From an uncultured Bacteroidales bacterium (lineage in GTDB: Bacteria > Bacteroidota > Bacteroidia > Bacteroidales > UBA932), in NCBI GenBank assembly GCA_902491795.1, contig CABUIX010000080.1:1-6229 (forward strand): 6,229 nucleotides of DNA, read 5' to 3'. A program made the position numbers and the translations under genes. Below, in pieces: positions 1-6,229 of the stretch (position 1 is its first letter; every line of letters starts with the position of its first letter). The notes beneath the pieces were generated by a model. That model did not search any database. It was not told the DNA's origin and saw only the letters and a list, made by a program, of their open reading frames with translations.

Positions 1-1268
1 ACTTGAAACTCAGGTATTCCTATGGCTCCCTCGGAAACCAGAGTGCAGTGGGATATTATGATTACATACAGACAATCAGCACCTCTGGCCAGCTCAATTA
101 CCGTTTCGGTGAAGGTCAGAAAGTTTATTACGCCAATGAGTCTTCACCGAATGCGTCAGACATCTCATGGGAGAAGATATACACAAATAATATCGGACTC
201 GATCTCTCGATGTTCAGAGGTAGGCTCAACTTCAGCGGAGATGCATATATCCGCGATACGAAGGATATGATAATGCAGAGTCAGGCACTTCCTTCCACTT
301 ACGGCGCTGCTGCTCCGAAAAACAATTCGGCGGACCTTCGCACTCTCGGTTATGAGTTCACGATTTCGTGGAATGACAGTTTCCGTCTTGCCGGCGATGA
401 CTTCAGCTATGGGGTCAGTTTCGGCCTGGGTGACAATGTCTCATATGTCACGAAATACGACAATCCGAACAAGACGCTGGCAAGCCCATACGTAGGGCAG
501 AAACTCGGAGATATCTGGGGCTACCGTATAGGAGGACTCTTTGCGACGAATGCAGATGCAATGGCATACAAAGTGGATCAGAGTGCTGTCAATGATATGA
601 TCAATACCGAGATTGTGGATACCGGACTCCACGCCGGCGACCTCAAGTTCCTTGACCTGGACGGAAACGGGAAGATTGAGCCTACGACTTCGGCAGATGA
701 CGTAAAAGATATGGTCGTAATCGGAAATTCACTTCCGCGCTATAACTTCAGCGGAACGCTGAGTCTCGGATGGAAAGGCATAGACTTCTCCATGATGTTG
801 CAGGGTATTGGACGTCAAAATATGTATCCTAGTACCGAAGACTATGCTTTCTGGGGACCGTATTCCCGTCCTTACGTTTCATTCATTCCGAAGAATTTTA
901 TGAGCAGGGTATGGTCGGAGACCAATCCGAATGCATATTTCCCGAGGCCGAGGGGTTATGTCGCCCTCAAGACCAACAGAGAACTCGGAGCGGTAAACGA
1001 CCGCTATCTTCAGAATGTGGGTTACTGCCGTCTGAAAAATCTCACCATAGGCTACACTCTTCCGGAAAAGTGGCTGGAAAAGATGCATATGACCAAGTTC
1101 CGTATTTTCTTCTCTGGGGAGAACCTCGCTACGCTTACGGCGCTGAAGAGCAGGTACATTGACCCTGAGCAGGCGTCATCATCGCTCTCTTGGAAAAACG
1201 GAAGAGGAGCCGGAATGGTCTATCCGTACGCGAGAACATTCACTTTCGGACTTGACATAACACTTTAA
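1..1268 (+). CDS. SusC/RagA-family TonB-linked outer-membrane transporter, C-terminal part (5' end outside window)
   Basis: The family forms 22-strand outer-membrane beta-barrels that import glycans or peptides using TonB energy, with a SusD lipoprotein as lid. Seen here: 421 codons starting at base 3 (bases 1-2 belong to the preceding codon), ending in TAA at 1266-1268. The first codon, TTG, is an internal leucine, not a start, because the reading opens inside the family motif LKLRYSYGSLGNQ. Other family marks are an EF-hand-like DLDGNGKIE at window residues 218-226 followed by VIGNSLPRYNFSGTLSLGWK, then DRYLQNVGYCRLKNLTIGYT from residue 333, GENL, DPEQ, and a C-terminus RTFTFGLDITL, which is the usual final barrel strand ending. 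Full-length members are about 1,000 residues or more, so the signal peptide, carboxypeptidase-D-like domain, plug and first barrel strands lie to the left. No frameshift is visible. Family assignment is very secure; the substrate is unknown. Confidence 0.97.
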   Translation, partial: LKLRYSYGSLGNQSAVGYYDYIQTISTSGQLNYRFGEGQKVYYANESSPNASDISWEKIYTNNIGLDLSMFRGRLNFSGDAYIRDTKDMIMQSQALPSTYGAAAPKNNSADLRTLGYEFTISWNDSFRLAGDDFSYGVSFGLGDNVSYVTKYDNPNKTLASPYVGQKLGDIWGYRIGGLFATNADAMAYKVDQSAVNDMINTEIVDTGLHAGDLKFLDLDGNGKIEPTTSADDVKDMVVIGNSLPRYNFSGTLSLGWKGIDFSMMLQGIGRQNMYPSTEDYAFWGPYSRPYVSFIPKNFMSRVWSETNPNAYFPRPRGYVALKTNRELGAVNDRYLQNVGYCRLKNLTIGYTLPEKWLEKMHMTKFRIFFSGENLATLTALKSRYIDPEQASSSLSWKNGRGAGMVYPYARTFTFGLDITL

Positions 1269-1272
1269 TTCG

Positions 1273-1277
1273 GGAGG
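1273..1277 (+). promoter_or_regulatory. Possible ribosome-binding site of the SusD gene
   Basis: GGAGG lies inside a GGGAGGG run in the 12-base gap between the SusC stop and the SusD gene. It is 3 bases from the ATG at 1281 and 9 bases from the in-frame ATG at 1287, so if it is used it favours the inner start. Bacteroidota generally rely little on Shine-Dalgarno pairing, so its function is uncertain. The other two gene junctions lack a comparably good motif. Confidence 0.4.
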
Positions 1278-1280
1278 GCA

Positions 1281-3023
1281 ATGTATATGAAAAAAACAAT
1301 GATAAAAGGAATTGTATCCGTCATTTTTGCATCAGCATTGTTGTGCTCCTGCGATCTTCTGGACCTCACACCAAAGGCGGCTGTGACGGTTAAGACATAT
1401 TTCAAGAATGAATCGGAGTTGGAACTTTATGCAAACCGGTTCTACTATGACATTCTCCCTGGAGGAAGCGGAATATACAAGGAAATTGGCGACAATATGA
1501 TTTGGATTCCGCTTGCAAGCGAGGTGAGTCTCACACGTACCGTTCCGGAAAAGGGCGGAGGCTGGTCTTTCGAAGCTCTCAGGCATATCAACTTCCTGCT
1601 TGAGAATATCGGCAATTGCCCTGATGCGGCAGCCGTGCGGAAATATACCGGTGTCGCCAAATTTTTCAGGGCGCACTACTATTTCAATATGGTGAAGCGT
1701 TTCGGTGACGTTCCGTGGCTTGACCATGTCCCGGGAACAGATGATCCGGACCTCTATAAAGCGCGGGATTCCCGCGACGTAGTGATGGGGAAGGTCATCG
1801 AAGACATTGATGAGGCAATCAGACTTTTCAAGAAAGAGAACAGTACGAAAGACCTTTATCACGTGACCTGGTGGACTGCTATGGCACTCAAAAGCCGCAT
1901 CTGTCTGTTTGAGGGTACTTTCCGCAAATATCATGGCCTTGGGGATTCGGAAAAATGGCTCCGTCTCTGCGTGGAGTCGTCCGAAACGCTTATGAATGCC
2001 ACACGCGGCTATTCTCTCTACACATCAGGCACTCAGCCATACCGAGACCTGTTTACATCCGACAACGCAAAATCCGTTGAGGTTATCCTTGCGAGGGATT
2101 ATGACCAGTCCGCGTCTCTTCCGAATTATGTTTTGGGAACTTTCAACACTCCTGGAGAGGGGCGCTGCGGTTTTACCAAGAAATTCGTAAACAGCTATCT
2201 TATGGCGGACGGAACAAGGTTCACGGACAAGCCGGATTATGACAAGATTGAATTCGTCAATGAAGTCTCAGGGCGGGATCCGCGTCTTGCCCAGACCATC
2301 AGAACGACTAAAGGACTGAATTTTTCCAACTGTATAACTGGTTATCAGCCACATAAATACATCGTTGAGGCGAACCTTGGCTCCAGTGCTGCTTCATACA
2401 ATGATCTGCCGCTTTTCCGTATGGCGGAGGTTTATCTCAATTATGCAGAAGCGAAGGCTGAACTTGGGGAAATCACACAGGGAGACTTGGATATCTCGGT
2501 AAACAAGATCCGCGCACGGGCGAAGATGCCAAATTTGAACCTTAAAGTGGCAAATGATTCTCCGGATCCATACCTGTCTTCTGCGGAGACCGGCTATACC
2601 AATGTCACCGGTGCCAACAAGGGCGTGATTCTCGAAATCCGCAGGGAAAGGAATATCGAACTCGTACTTGAGAGCCAGAACCGCTGGTGGGATTTGATGA
2701 GGTGGAAGGAAGGTGCCTGCATAGGACAGAAGATGGAGGGCCTCTACATCCCTGCCGACAAGATAGGAAAGGCTTATGACGTGAACGGCGACGGCAATGC
2801 TGACATCTGCGTCTATAGCGGCACTCAGCCTTCAGTGAAGGAAAACGTCACCTGGTTCAATCTCGACACGGACTACAAACTCTCAGAAAAGGGTTCCGGA
2901 AAAATAGTGTTCTTCTCTGATATCGTGAGAAAATGGAACGAGGAACGTGATTATTTCTATCCGATTCCTAAGGAAGACATAATCCTTACGGGCGGAAAAA
3001 TCGAACAGAATAAAGGATGGTAA
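1281..3023 (+). CDS. SusD/RagB-family nutrient-binding outer-membrane lipoprotein
   Basis: SusD-like proteins are surface lipoproteins rich in TPR helices that close over the SusC barrel and help bind the substrate. The 580-residue length is typical. Seen: a basic start and hydrophobic segment ending in lipobox LCSC (Cys24), then DLLDLTPK, the usual mature SusD N-terminus. RAHYYFNMVKRFGDVPWL, near residue 131, and PLFRMAEVYLNYAEAKAELG are the family TPR signatures. RRERNIELVLESQNRWWDLM is the conserved C-terminal RRER-E-DL-RW block. DVNGDGNAD (residues 500-508) is a calcium-loop-like stretch, and the end FYPIPKEDI...QNKGW is the classic PIP...QNPGW terminus. The gene follows SusC by 12 bases, the standard paired order. 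The outer ATG is given as the boundary; the inner ATG at 1287 fits the GGAGG spacing better and leaves the signal peptide intact. Specificity cannot be read from sequence. Confidence 0.97.
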   Translation: MYMKKTMIKGIVSVIFASALLCSCDLLDLTPKAAVTVKTYFKNESELELYANRFYYDILPGGSGIYKEIGDNMIWIPLASEVSLTRTVPEKGGGWSFEALRHINFLLENIGNCPDAAAVRKYTGVAKFFRAHYYFNMVKRFGDVPWLDHVPGTDDPDLYKARDSRDVVMGKVIEDIDEAIRLFKKENSTKDLYHVTWWTAMALKSRICLFEGTFRKYHGLGDSEKWLRLCVESSETLMNATRGYSLYTSGTQPYRDLFTSDNAKSVEVILARDYDQSASLPNYVLGTFNTPGEGRCGFTKKFVNSYLMADGTRFTDKPDYDKIEFVNEVSGRDPRLAQTIRTTKGLNFSNCITGYQPHKYIVEANLGSSAASYNDLPLFRMAEVYLNYAEAKAELGEITQGDLDISVNKIRARAKMPNLNLKVANDSPDPYLSSAETGYTNVTGANKGVILEIRRERNIELVLESQNRWWDLMRWKEGACIGQKMEGLYIPADKIGKAYDVNGDGNADICVYSGTQPSVKENVTWFNLDTDYKLSEKGSGKIVFFSDIVRKWNEERDYFYPIPKEDIILTGGKIEQNKGW

Positions 3024-3029
3024 AAATCA

Positions 3030-5639
3030 ATGTTTATGAAAAAGATATATAGAATATCGATATATGTCGTTGCACTGATGCTGACGCTTGCGTCGCTGCT
3101 GTCTTGCCGTTATGACCCTTTGGATTCATATTCGAGGGTGCCTCCCGACAGGACAGGAGAGTCAGGTGATGACAAAGGTGGATTGGGCGGAGCCTTCGCA
3201 TCAGGCTTCGGAACGCCGGAATCTCCATATATTATTGCGACGGCGCAGCATCTGGCAAATATGCCGCAGGGACTGTCTCCGGAAGAAATGGTCTATTTCA
3301 GACTTTCTGCGGACATAGATATGAAAGACATCCCTTGGGTTCCGCTCAACAATGCGGAGCCATACAGCCTTTTTGTCGATTTTGACGGTGACGGACATGT
3401 CATCAAGAATCTCAACTGCAAAGGACAAAGCTATTCGAGCTTTTTCGGGATACTCTGCGGTGAGTGTCGCAATGTCGGGTTTATTGATGCCGCCATTTCC
3501 GGCTCCAATGCCTCCGGAATCATTGCGGGATATCTCGGCATCCGTGCCCCGAAGAGCAGCAACTACGTAGGAAGCATAAAGAACTGCTTTGTCAGCGGCT
3601 CGGTCAGCGGAAATCCTGCCGGAGGAATAGTCGGAATGTCCGGAACGGCATATTCCCCGTATTCCTGCCAGATTGACAATTGCTATTCGTCTGCCCGTGT
3701 CAGTGCATCTGGTCAGGGAGGCGGCATTGTCGGCAATATGCTGGATGGAGGAATTGTGACAAACGTATATGCTACTGGAAGAGTCTCCGCTGACAGAGCC
3801 TGCGGCGGTATAGCCGGTAATCTTGAGGGTGGTTCCTATCTGCAGAATGTGGTGGCCTGGAACAGTTCCGTTTCAGGGCCGAAAGACAATACGGGTCTTG
3901 TGAGCGGAACGAAAAAAGTCTATGACGGGGCCTGTACCTACGTAAGGACAATGTCGGAACTCGACAACCCTGATGGAAAGACTGACGCTGAGCTTCGTGC
4001 TGTCGTCACCGGCTGGGGTGACCCGTGGGCAAAAGACGGCAGTGTGGCAAACGGCTACCCGACTTTCAATTGGCTTGCTTCCAGGGCAGATGTCGCAGAA
4101 GTTTGCGGACATGTCAAAGGGGAAGATCCTGACGCACCGATAACTCCTGAAGAAATCAGCAAAGGCTCAGGAACGGAAAGCGACCCTTATCTTCTTTCCA
4201 CTGCCGGACAACTGTTCAACCTCAAGTCTGTCCTGAAGAAAGGAGAGACTGTCTATGTCAAGCTCACGACAGATATAGATTTGAGAAAGCAGAATTGGAC
4301 ACCGCTCAACTGTGACGAGCCTTACGACCTCGGGATCCATTTTGATGGGGACGGTCATAAGATTCTCAATTTTGCCTGCTCCGGAGCCAAAATCTATGCG
4401 AGCTTCTTCGGGGTGCTTAACGGAGTCTGCGAAAATGTTGAGTTCGTTGACGCTAAAGTGCTCGGCATTGCAGGGAATTGCGGGCTTGTAGGAGGCTGGA
4501 CAGGAACCAATGCCGGAATCAAGGCTCTTGTTTCCAATGTGAAGGCAAATGTGACGCTGACCAACGAAGCGGCCGGAGAAGCGCAGACTGGAGGCCTTGC
4601 CGGAGTGGCTGCAAACAGTGAATTCAGGAACTGCGACATTACTGTCAACGTCATATCTGACGTGGTTCACAACACGCAGAGGGCATCCTGCGGAGGAATT
4701 GTCGGCAAATCAAATGCAGGAGTCGTGATTTCCGGATGCAAAGTAGATGGCAGTGTCATCAATAACAAGGGCAAATACACAGGTGGTATTATCGGTTGGG
4801 AATCCGGCGGTGAAGTCAGCGTGACAGGATGCGTGGTGACTGCGACAGTGAGGGGAGAACTCGAGCGCGTCGGCGGCATCATCGGGCATTTCCAGGGCGG
4901 AGCCTTGTCAGAATGTGAATTCAGCGGTAATCTGAGCTCCGCATCCAATCAAGTAGGAGGAATTGCAGGAATCTCCGGTGGTGTCGCGAGCATTAAGTCT
5001 TGCATGGTTTCCGGAGAAGTGGAAGGTGTGGAAAATTGTGGCGGCATTATCGGGAAAAATGAAAACACACTGACTGTCGAAGATTGTCTTTTCTCCGGAA
5101 AGCTGAAAGGTCTCCAGAGGCTGGGTGGCATGGTCGGCGATTTGGGCTCATCTTCTTCTGTGAAGCATAGCTTCGTTTCAGGGTCTGTAGATGGCTGGGG
5201 CTGTATAGGTGGCGTCGTCGGAAGAGCCTGCAACGGTGGCTGGTCTGCAGACGGCTCTGATTATGGGAACAGCATCGAGTCATGCATCGTCTGGCTCGAC
5301 AATATAACTGCAACACGTCCAGCTTCGGACACAAATGTAAAGGCTGGTTCAGGTGCGGTAGTCGGCTTTACTGCGACCAAGAATGTCTTGAAAGACTGCG
5401 TGCGCAAAAGTGGAATGAAATTGACTGCAGAGTTCTACACCAATATTTATGATCAGGAAAATGCCGGTCCTTCCGCTCCACTGGTAATCTCTGAACCTTC
5501 CACATCAGCGGATTACATCATCTTCCCATACCACGGAAAGGCGGCATCCGGCAGCAATGCCTCCGCTGTCGCCCAAAGCCTCGGTTGGAACGCATCCATT
5601 TGGGACTTCTCGAAACAAACTCCTTCACTTAAAAAATAA
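3030..5639 (+). CDS. Large surface lipoprotein with two GLUG-type beta-helix domains
   Basis: This is an 869-residue protein with an N-terminal signal and canonical lipobox LLSC (Cys26), then a Ser/Asp/Gly-rich linker. Domain 1 (about 59-348) has an N-cap with FDGDGH at 118-123, about four repeat rungs, and a C-cap ending YPTFNW at 343-348. After a linker, domain 2 (about 379-869) repeats the plan: N-cap with FDGDGH at 438-443, about ten rungs, and an ending GWNASIWDF...PSLKK. The rungs match the GLUG motif pattern, for example GGIVGNMLDGGIVTNVYATG. GLUG repeats predict a right-handed parallel beta-helix and occur in bacterial surface proteins and adhesins. No catalytic motif was recognised. 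The gene starts 6 bases after the SusD stop, where many utilisation loci encode a surface glycan-binding protein, so ligand capture is my inference; adhesin or scaffold is possible. An in-frame ATG at 3036 could be the true start. Architecture is secure, function is not. Confidence 0.9.
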   Translation: MFMKKIYRISIYVVALMLTLASLLSCRYDPLDSYSRVPPDRTGESGDDKGGLGGAFASGFGTPESPYIIATAQHLANMPQGLSPEEMVYFRLSADIDMKDIPWVPLNNAEPYSLFVDFDGDGHVIKNLNCKGQSYSSFFGILCGECRNVGFIDAAISGSNASGIIAGYLGIRAPKSSNYVGSIKNCFVSGSVSGNPAGGIVGMSGTAYSPYSCQIDNCYSSARVSASGQGGGIVGNMLDGGIVTNVYATGRVSADRACGGIAGNLEGGSYLQNVVAWNSSVSGPKDNTGLVSGTKKVYDGACTYVRTMSELDNPDGKTDAELRAVVTGWGDPWAKDGSVANGYPTFNWLASRADVAEVCGHVKGEDPDAPITPEEISKGSGTESDPYLLSTAGQLFNLKSVLKKGETVYVKLTTDIDLRKQNWTPLNCDEPYDLGIHFDGDGHKILNFACSGAKIYASFFGVLNGVCENVEFVDAKVLGIAGNCGLVGGWTGTNAGIKALVSNVKANVTLTNEAAGEAQTGGLAGVAANSEFRNCDITVNVISDVVHNTQRASCGGIVGKSNAGVVISGCKVDGSVINNKGKYTGGIIGWESGGEVSVTGCVVTATVRGELERVGGIIGHFQGGALSECEFSGNLSSASNQVGGIAGISGGVASIKSCMVSGEVEGVENCGGIIGKNENTLTVEDCLFSGKLKGLQRLGGMVGDLGSSSSVKHSFVSGSVDGWGCIGGVVGRACNGGWSADGSDYGNSIESCIVWLDNITATRPASDTNVKAGSGAVVGFTATKNVLKDCVRKSGMKLTAEFYTNIYDQENAGPSAPLVISEPSTSADYIIFPYHGKAASGSNASAVAQSLGWNASIWDFSKQTPSLKK
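3204..3503 (+). repeat. Beta-helix N-cap module, copy A
   Basis: Residues 59-158 of the GLUG lipoprotein. The module starts GFGTPESPYII, passes through ADID and PLNNAEPY, and reaches FDGDGH-IKNL and SSFFGIL. This is the usual entry into a GLUG helix (a GTG-x-PY start, an F-DG-GH-I-N turn, then an FFG-x-L first rung). By hand count, 31 of the first 65 residues are identical to copy B with no gap, so the two modules share an origin, although the DNA has diverged. Confidence 0.85.
3507..3872 (+). repeat. GLUG rung array of domain 1 (about four rungs)
   Basis: Residues about 160-281. Equivalent rung positions fall at Cys186, Cys218, Val246 and Val274, in the contexts IKNCFVSG, IDNCYSSA, VTNVYATG and LQNVVAW. 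The spacings are 32, 28 and 28 residues, matching the roughly 28-residue GLUG unit. Each rung also carries a glycine-rich turn such as GGIVG, GGIVGN or GGIAGN. The array is followed by a non-repeating closing segment (TMSELDN to GYPTFNW). Confidence 0.8.
4164..4466 (+). repeat. Beta-helix N-cap module, copy B
   Basis: Residues 379-479 of the GLUG lipoprotein: GSGTESDPYLL, TDID, PLNCDEPY, FDGDGH-ILNF, ASFFGVL. It begins exactly 320 residues after copy A and keeps that offset through the FDGDGH turn; a single extra residue appears after it, before the SFFG segment. It follows a short Asp/Pro/Glu-rich linker (GEDPDAPITPEEISK) that separates the two helices. Confidence 0.85.
4467..5402 (+). repeat. 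GLUG rung array of domain 2 (about ten rungs, cysteine ladder)
   Basis: Equivalent rung positions are Val504, Cys535, Cys570, Cys601, Cys629, Cys658, Cys686, Ser714, Cys752 and Cys790, in contexts such as FRNCDI, ISGCKV, VTGCVV, LSECEF, IKSCMV, VEDCLF, IESCIV and LKDCVR. The spacings are 31, 35, 31, 28, 29, 28, 28, 38 and 38. Glycine turns (GGIVGK, GGIIGW, GGIIGH, GGIAGI, GGIIGK, GGMVGD, GGVVGR) recur in register. The last two intervals carry about ten extra residues each, probably loops leaving the helix. Confidence 0.82.
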
Positions 5640-5645
5640 TCATAT

Positions 5646-6229
5646 ATGAAAATTAAAACACACACAACAAGATATATTCTTTTCTCTCTCGTCATCCTGC
5701 TTGCAGGTGGAAGCTGTGCAAAATCGCAGGACAATTCTGCATTCGTGCCAAAGGACAGCAGTCCTTCCACTTCGCAGACAGAACTTCAGGGCAAGTGGAC
5801 GGAGAACCTGGTCAGCGAAGGGCTGGTTTTCAAGTCTTTCCGTGGATATGATGATATTTCCGGTGCGGAGCAGATTGTTTCAGTACTTGATGTCGATCTC
5901 AATTCCGACAGGTATGAGGTCAAGTTCGACTATCACGACAGGGCGACGACTTCCGCGACTATGGCAAAGCTCGGCGCCGTGGGAGTAGTGAATGGCGCAT
6001 ATGAGACTGAATCCTGTTATATAAAGGTGGACGGCATAGTCAAGTTCGCAATTCCGAATTCTTATATCATGGATACAAAGGTACCGCAGTGGAAATCGGA
6101 AGCTGCTGTGTATACCGACGGGAAGCAGGACGTGAAGATCGATTTTACAGCAAAGGCCTGCAATCGGGACGTCGAAAAGACCCGAGCTGTCTTCAATAAG
6201 AGAGATGAAGCCAACATGCTGTCTTCTGC
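5646..6229 (+). CDS. Probable phosphodiester glycosidase lipoprotein, NAGPA/DUF2233 family (3' end outside window)
   Basis: The family includes the human enzyme that removes GlcNAc from GlcNAc-1-phospho-6-mannose, and bacterial members are thought to cleave related sugar phosphodiesters. Seen: 194 codons open to the right edge with no stop. A signal peptide (hydrophobic from about residue 11) runs to AGGSC with Cys24; the -3 residue is Gly rather than the usual Leu, so the lipobox is imperfect. Then come SVLDVDLNSDRYEVKF, TSATMAKLGAVGVVNGAYE (the family's VNG-x-Y core), CYIKVDGIVKFAIP, WKSEAAVYTDG, and at the edge NMLSSA, where relatives continue into a PMLI-type motif. The residue after VNGAY is Glu, where an aromatic is common. 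The rest of the domain, including other active-site residues, lies outside. The ATG at 5646 is 6 bases after the previous stop, with an A/T-rich leader and no Shine-Dalgarno. Family assignment is by remembered motifs and should be confirmed by a profile search. Confidence 0.8.
   Translation, partial: MKIKTHTTRYILFSLVILLAGGSCAKSQDNSAFVPKDSSPSTSQTELQGKWTENLVSEGLVFKSFRGYDDISGAEQIVSVLDVDLNSDRYEVKFDYHDRATTSATMAKLGAVGVVNGAYETESCYIKVDGIVKFAIPNSYIMDTKVPQWKSEAAVYTDGKQDVKIDFTAKACNRDVEKTRAVFNKRDEANMLSS

Noticed and set aside
3..5. TTG as a start codon for a short SusC-like protein
   Set aside because: The translation opens inside a conserved internal SusC motif, so the TTG is an internal leucine codon of a longer gene cut by the window edge.
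1332..1934. Minus-strand open frame of 200 codons opposite the SusD gene
   Set aside because: It lies wholly antisense to a gene with clear SusD motifs, shows no recognisable protein features, and is a by-product of the codon use of the real gene.
3024..3029. Possible terminator or promoter between the SusD and GLUG genes
   Set aside because: The gap is only 6 bases, with no hairpin or promoter element.
4167..4670. Minus-strand open frame of 167 codons opposite the GLUG gene
   Set aside because: It is antisense to the duplicated N-cap and rung region; the sense frame explains the sequence and the antisense product has no family features.
4394..5334. A series of minus-strand open frames of 86-95 codons with Pro/Thr/Ser-rich products
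   Set aside because: Their repeated look (PP-x-x-P-type runs) is the reverse reading of the Gly-rich GGIVG repeats in the sense frame, not a separate repeat protein.
3507..5402. Possible CRISPR array or DNA-level satellite in the repetitive gene
   Set aside because: The periodicity is at protein level (about 28-31 codons) with diverged DNA and an intact reading frame; there are no short identical repeats with unique spacers.
5701..5988. Plus-strand open frame of 95 codons inside the fourth gene
   Set aside because: It is a shifted frame of the NAGPA-like gene, whose own frame is open from 5646 to the edge and begins with a lipoprotein signal.

Overview
The window looks like a piece of a Bacteroidota genome, most likely Bacteroidales. 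It carries an outer-membrane SusC/SusD-type nutrient-uptake pair, found almost only in that phylum. These are followed by two genes for lipoproteins with N-terminal lipoprotein signals. Ribosome-binding sites are weak or absent, which is also usual for the phylum. The genus and the substrate cannot be read from the sequence.

Layout, all on the plus strand: (1) bases 1-1268, the C-terminal 421 codons of a SusC/RagA-type TonB-dependent transporter, cut by the left edge; (2) 1281-3023, a complete SusD/RagB-type lipoprotein of 580 residues; (3) 3030-5639, an 869-residue lipoprotein made of two GLUG-type beta-helix domains, each with its own N-terminal and C-terminal cap; (4) 5646-6229, the first 194 codons of a lipoprotein resembling the NAGPA/DUF2233 phosphodiester glycosidases, cut by the right edge. 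The gaps between genes are 12, 6 and 6 bases. There is no room for an internal promoter or terminator, so the four genes almost certainly form one transcript whose promoter lies to the left of the window.

How they may work together (inference): SusC and SusD form the lidded importer. The GLUG protein sits where polysaccharide utilisation loci usually encode surface glycan-binding proteins, so it may capture ligand or act as a surface scaffold. The fourth protein may cut a sugar phosphodiester before or during import. This would be a polysaccharide utilisation locus, or a related surface nutrient system, aimed at a phosphodiester-containing glycan.

No RNA gene, insertion sequence, CRISPR array, terminator or attachment site was seen, and no stretch over 12 bases lies outside a gene. 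The most distinctive part is the third gene: two related beta-helix domains start exactly 320 residues apart, and the longer one has a regular ladder of cysteines at about 28-31-residue spacing.
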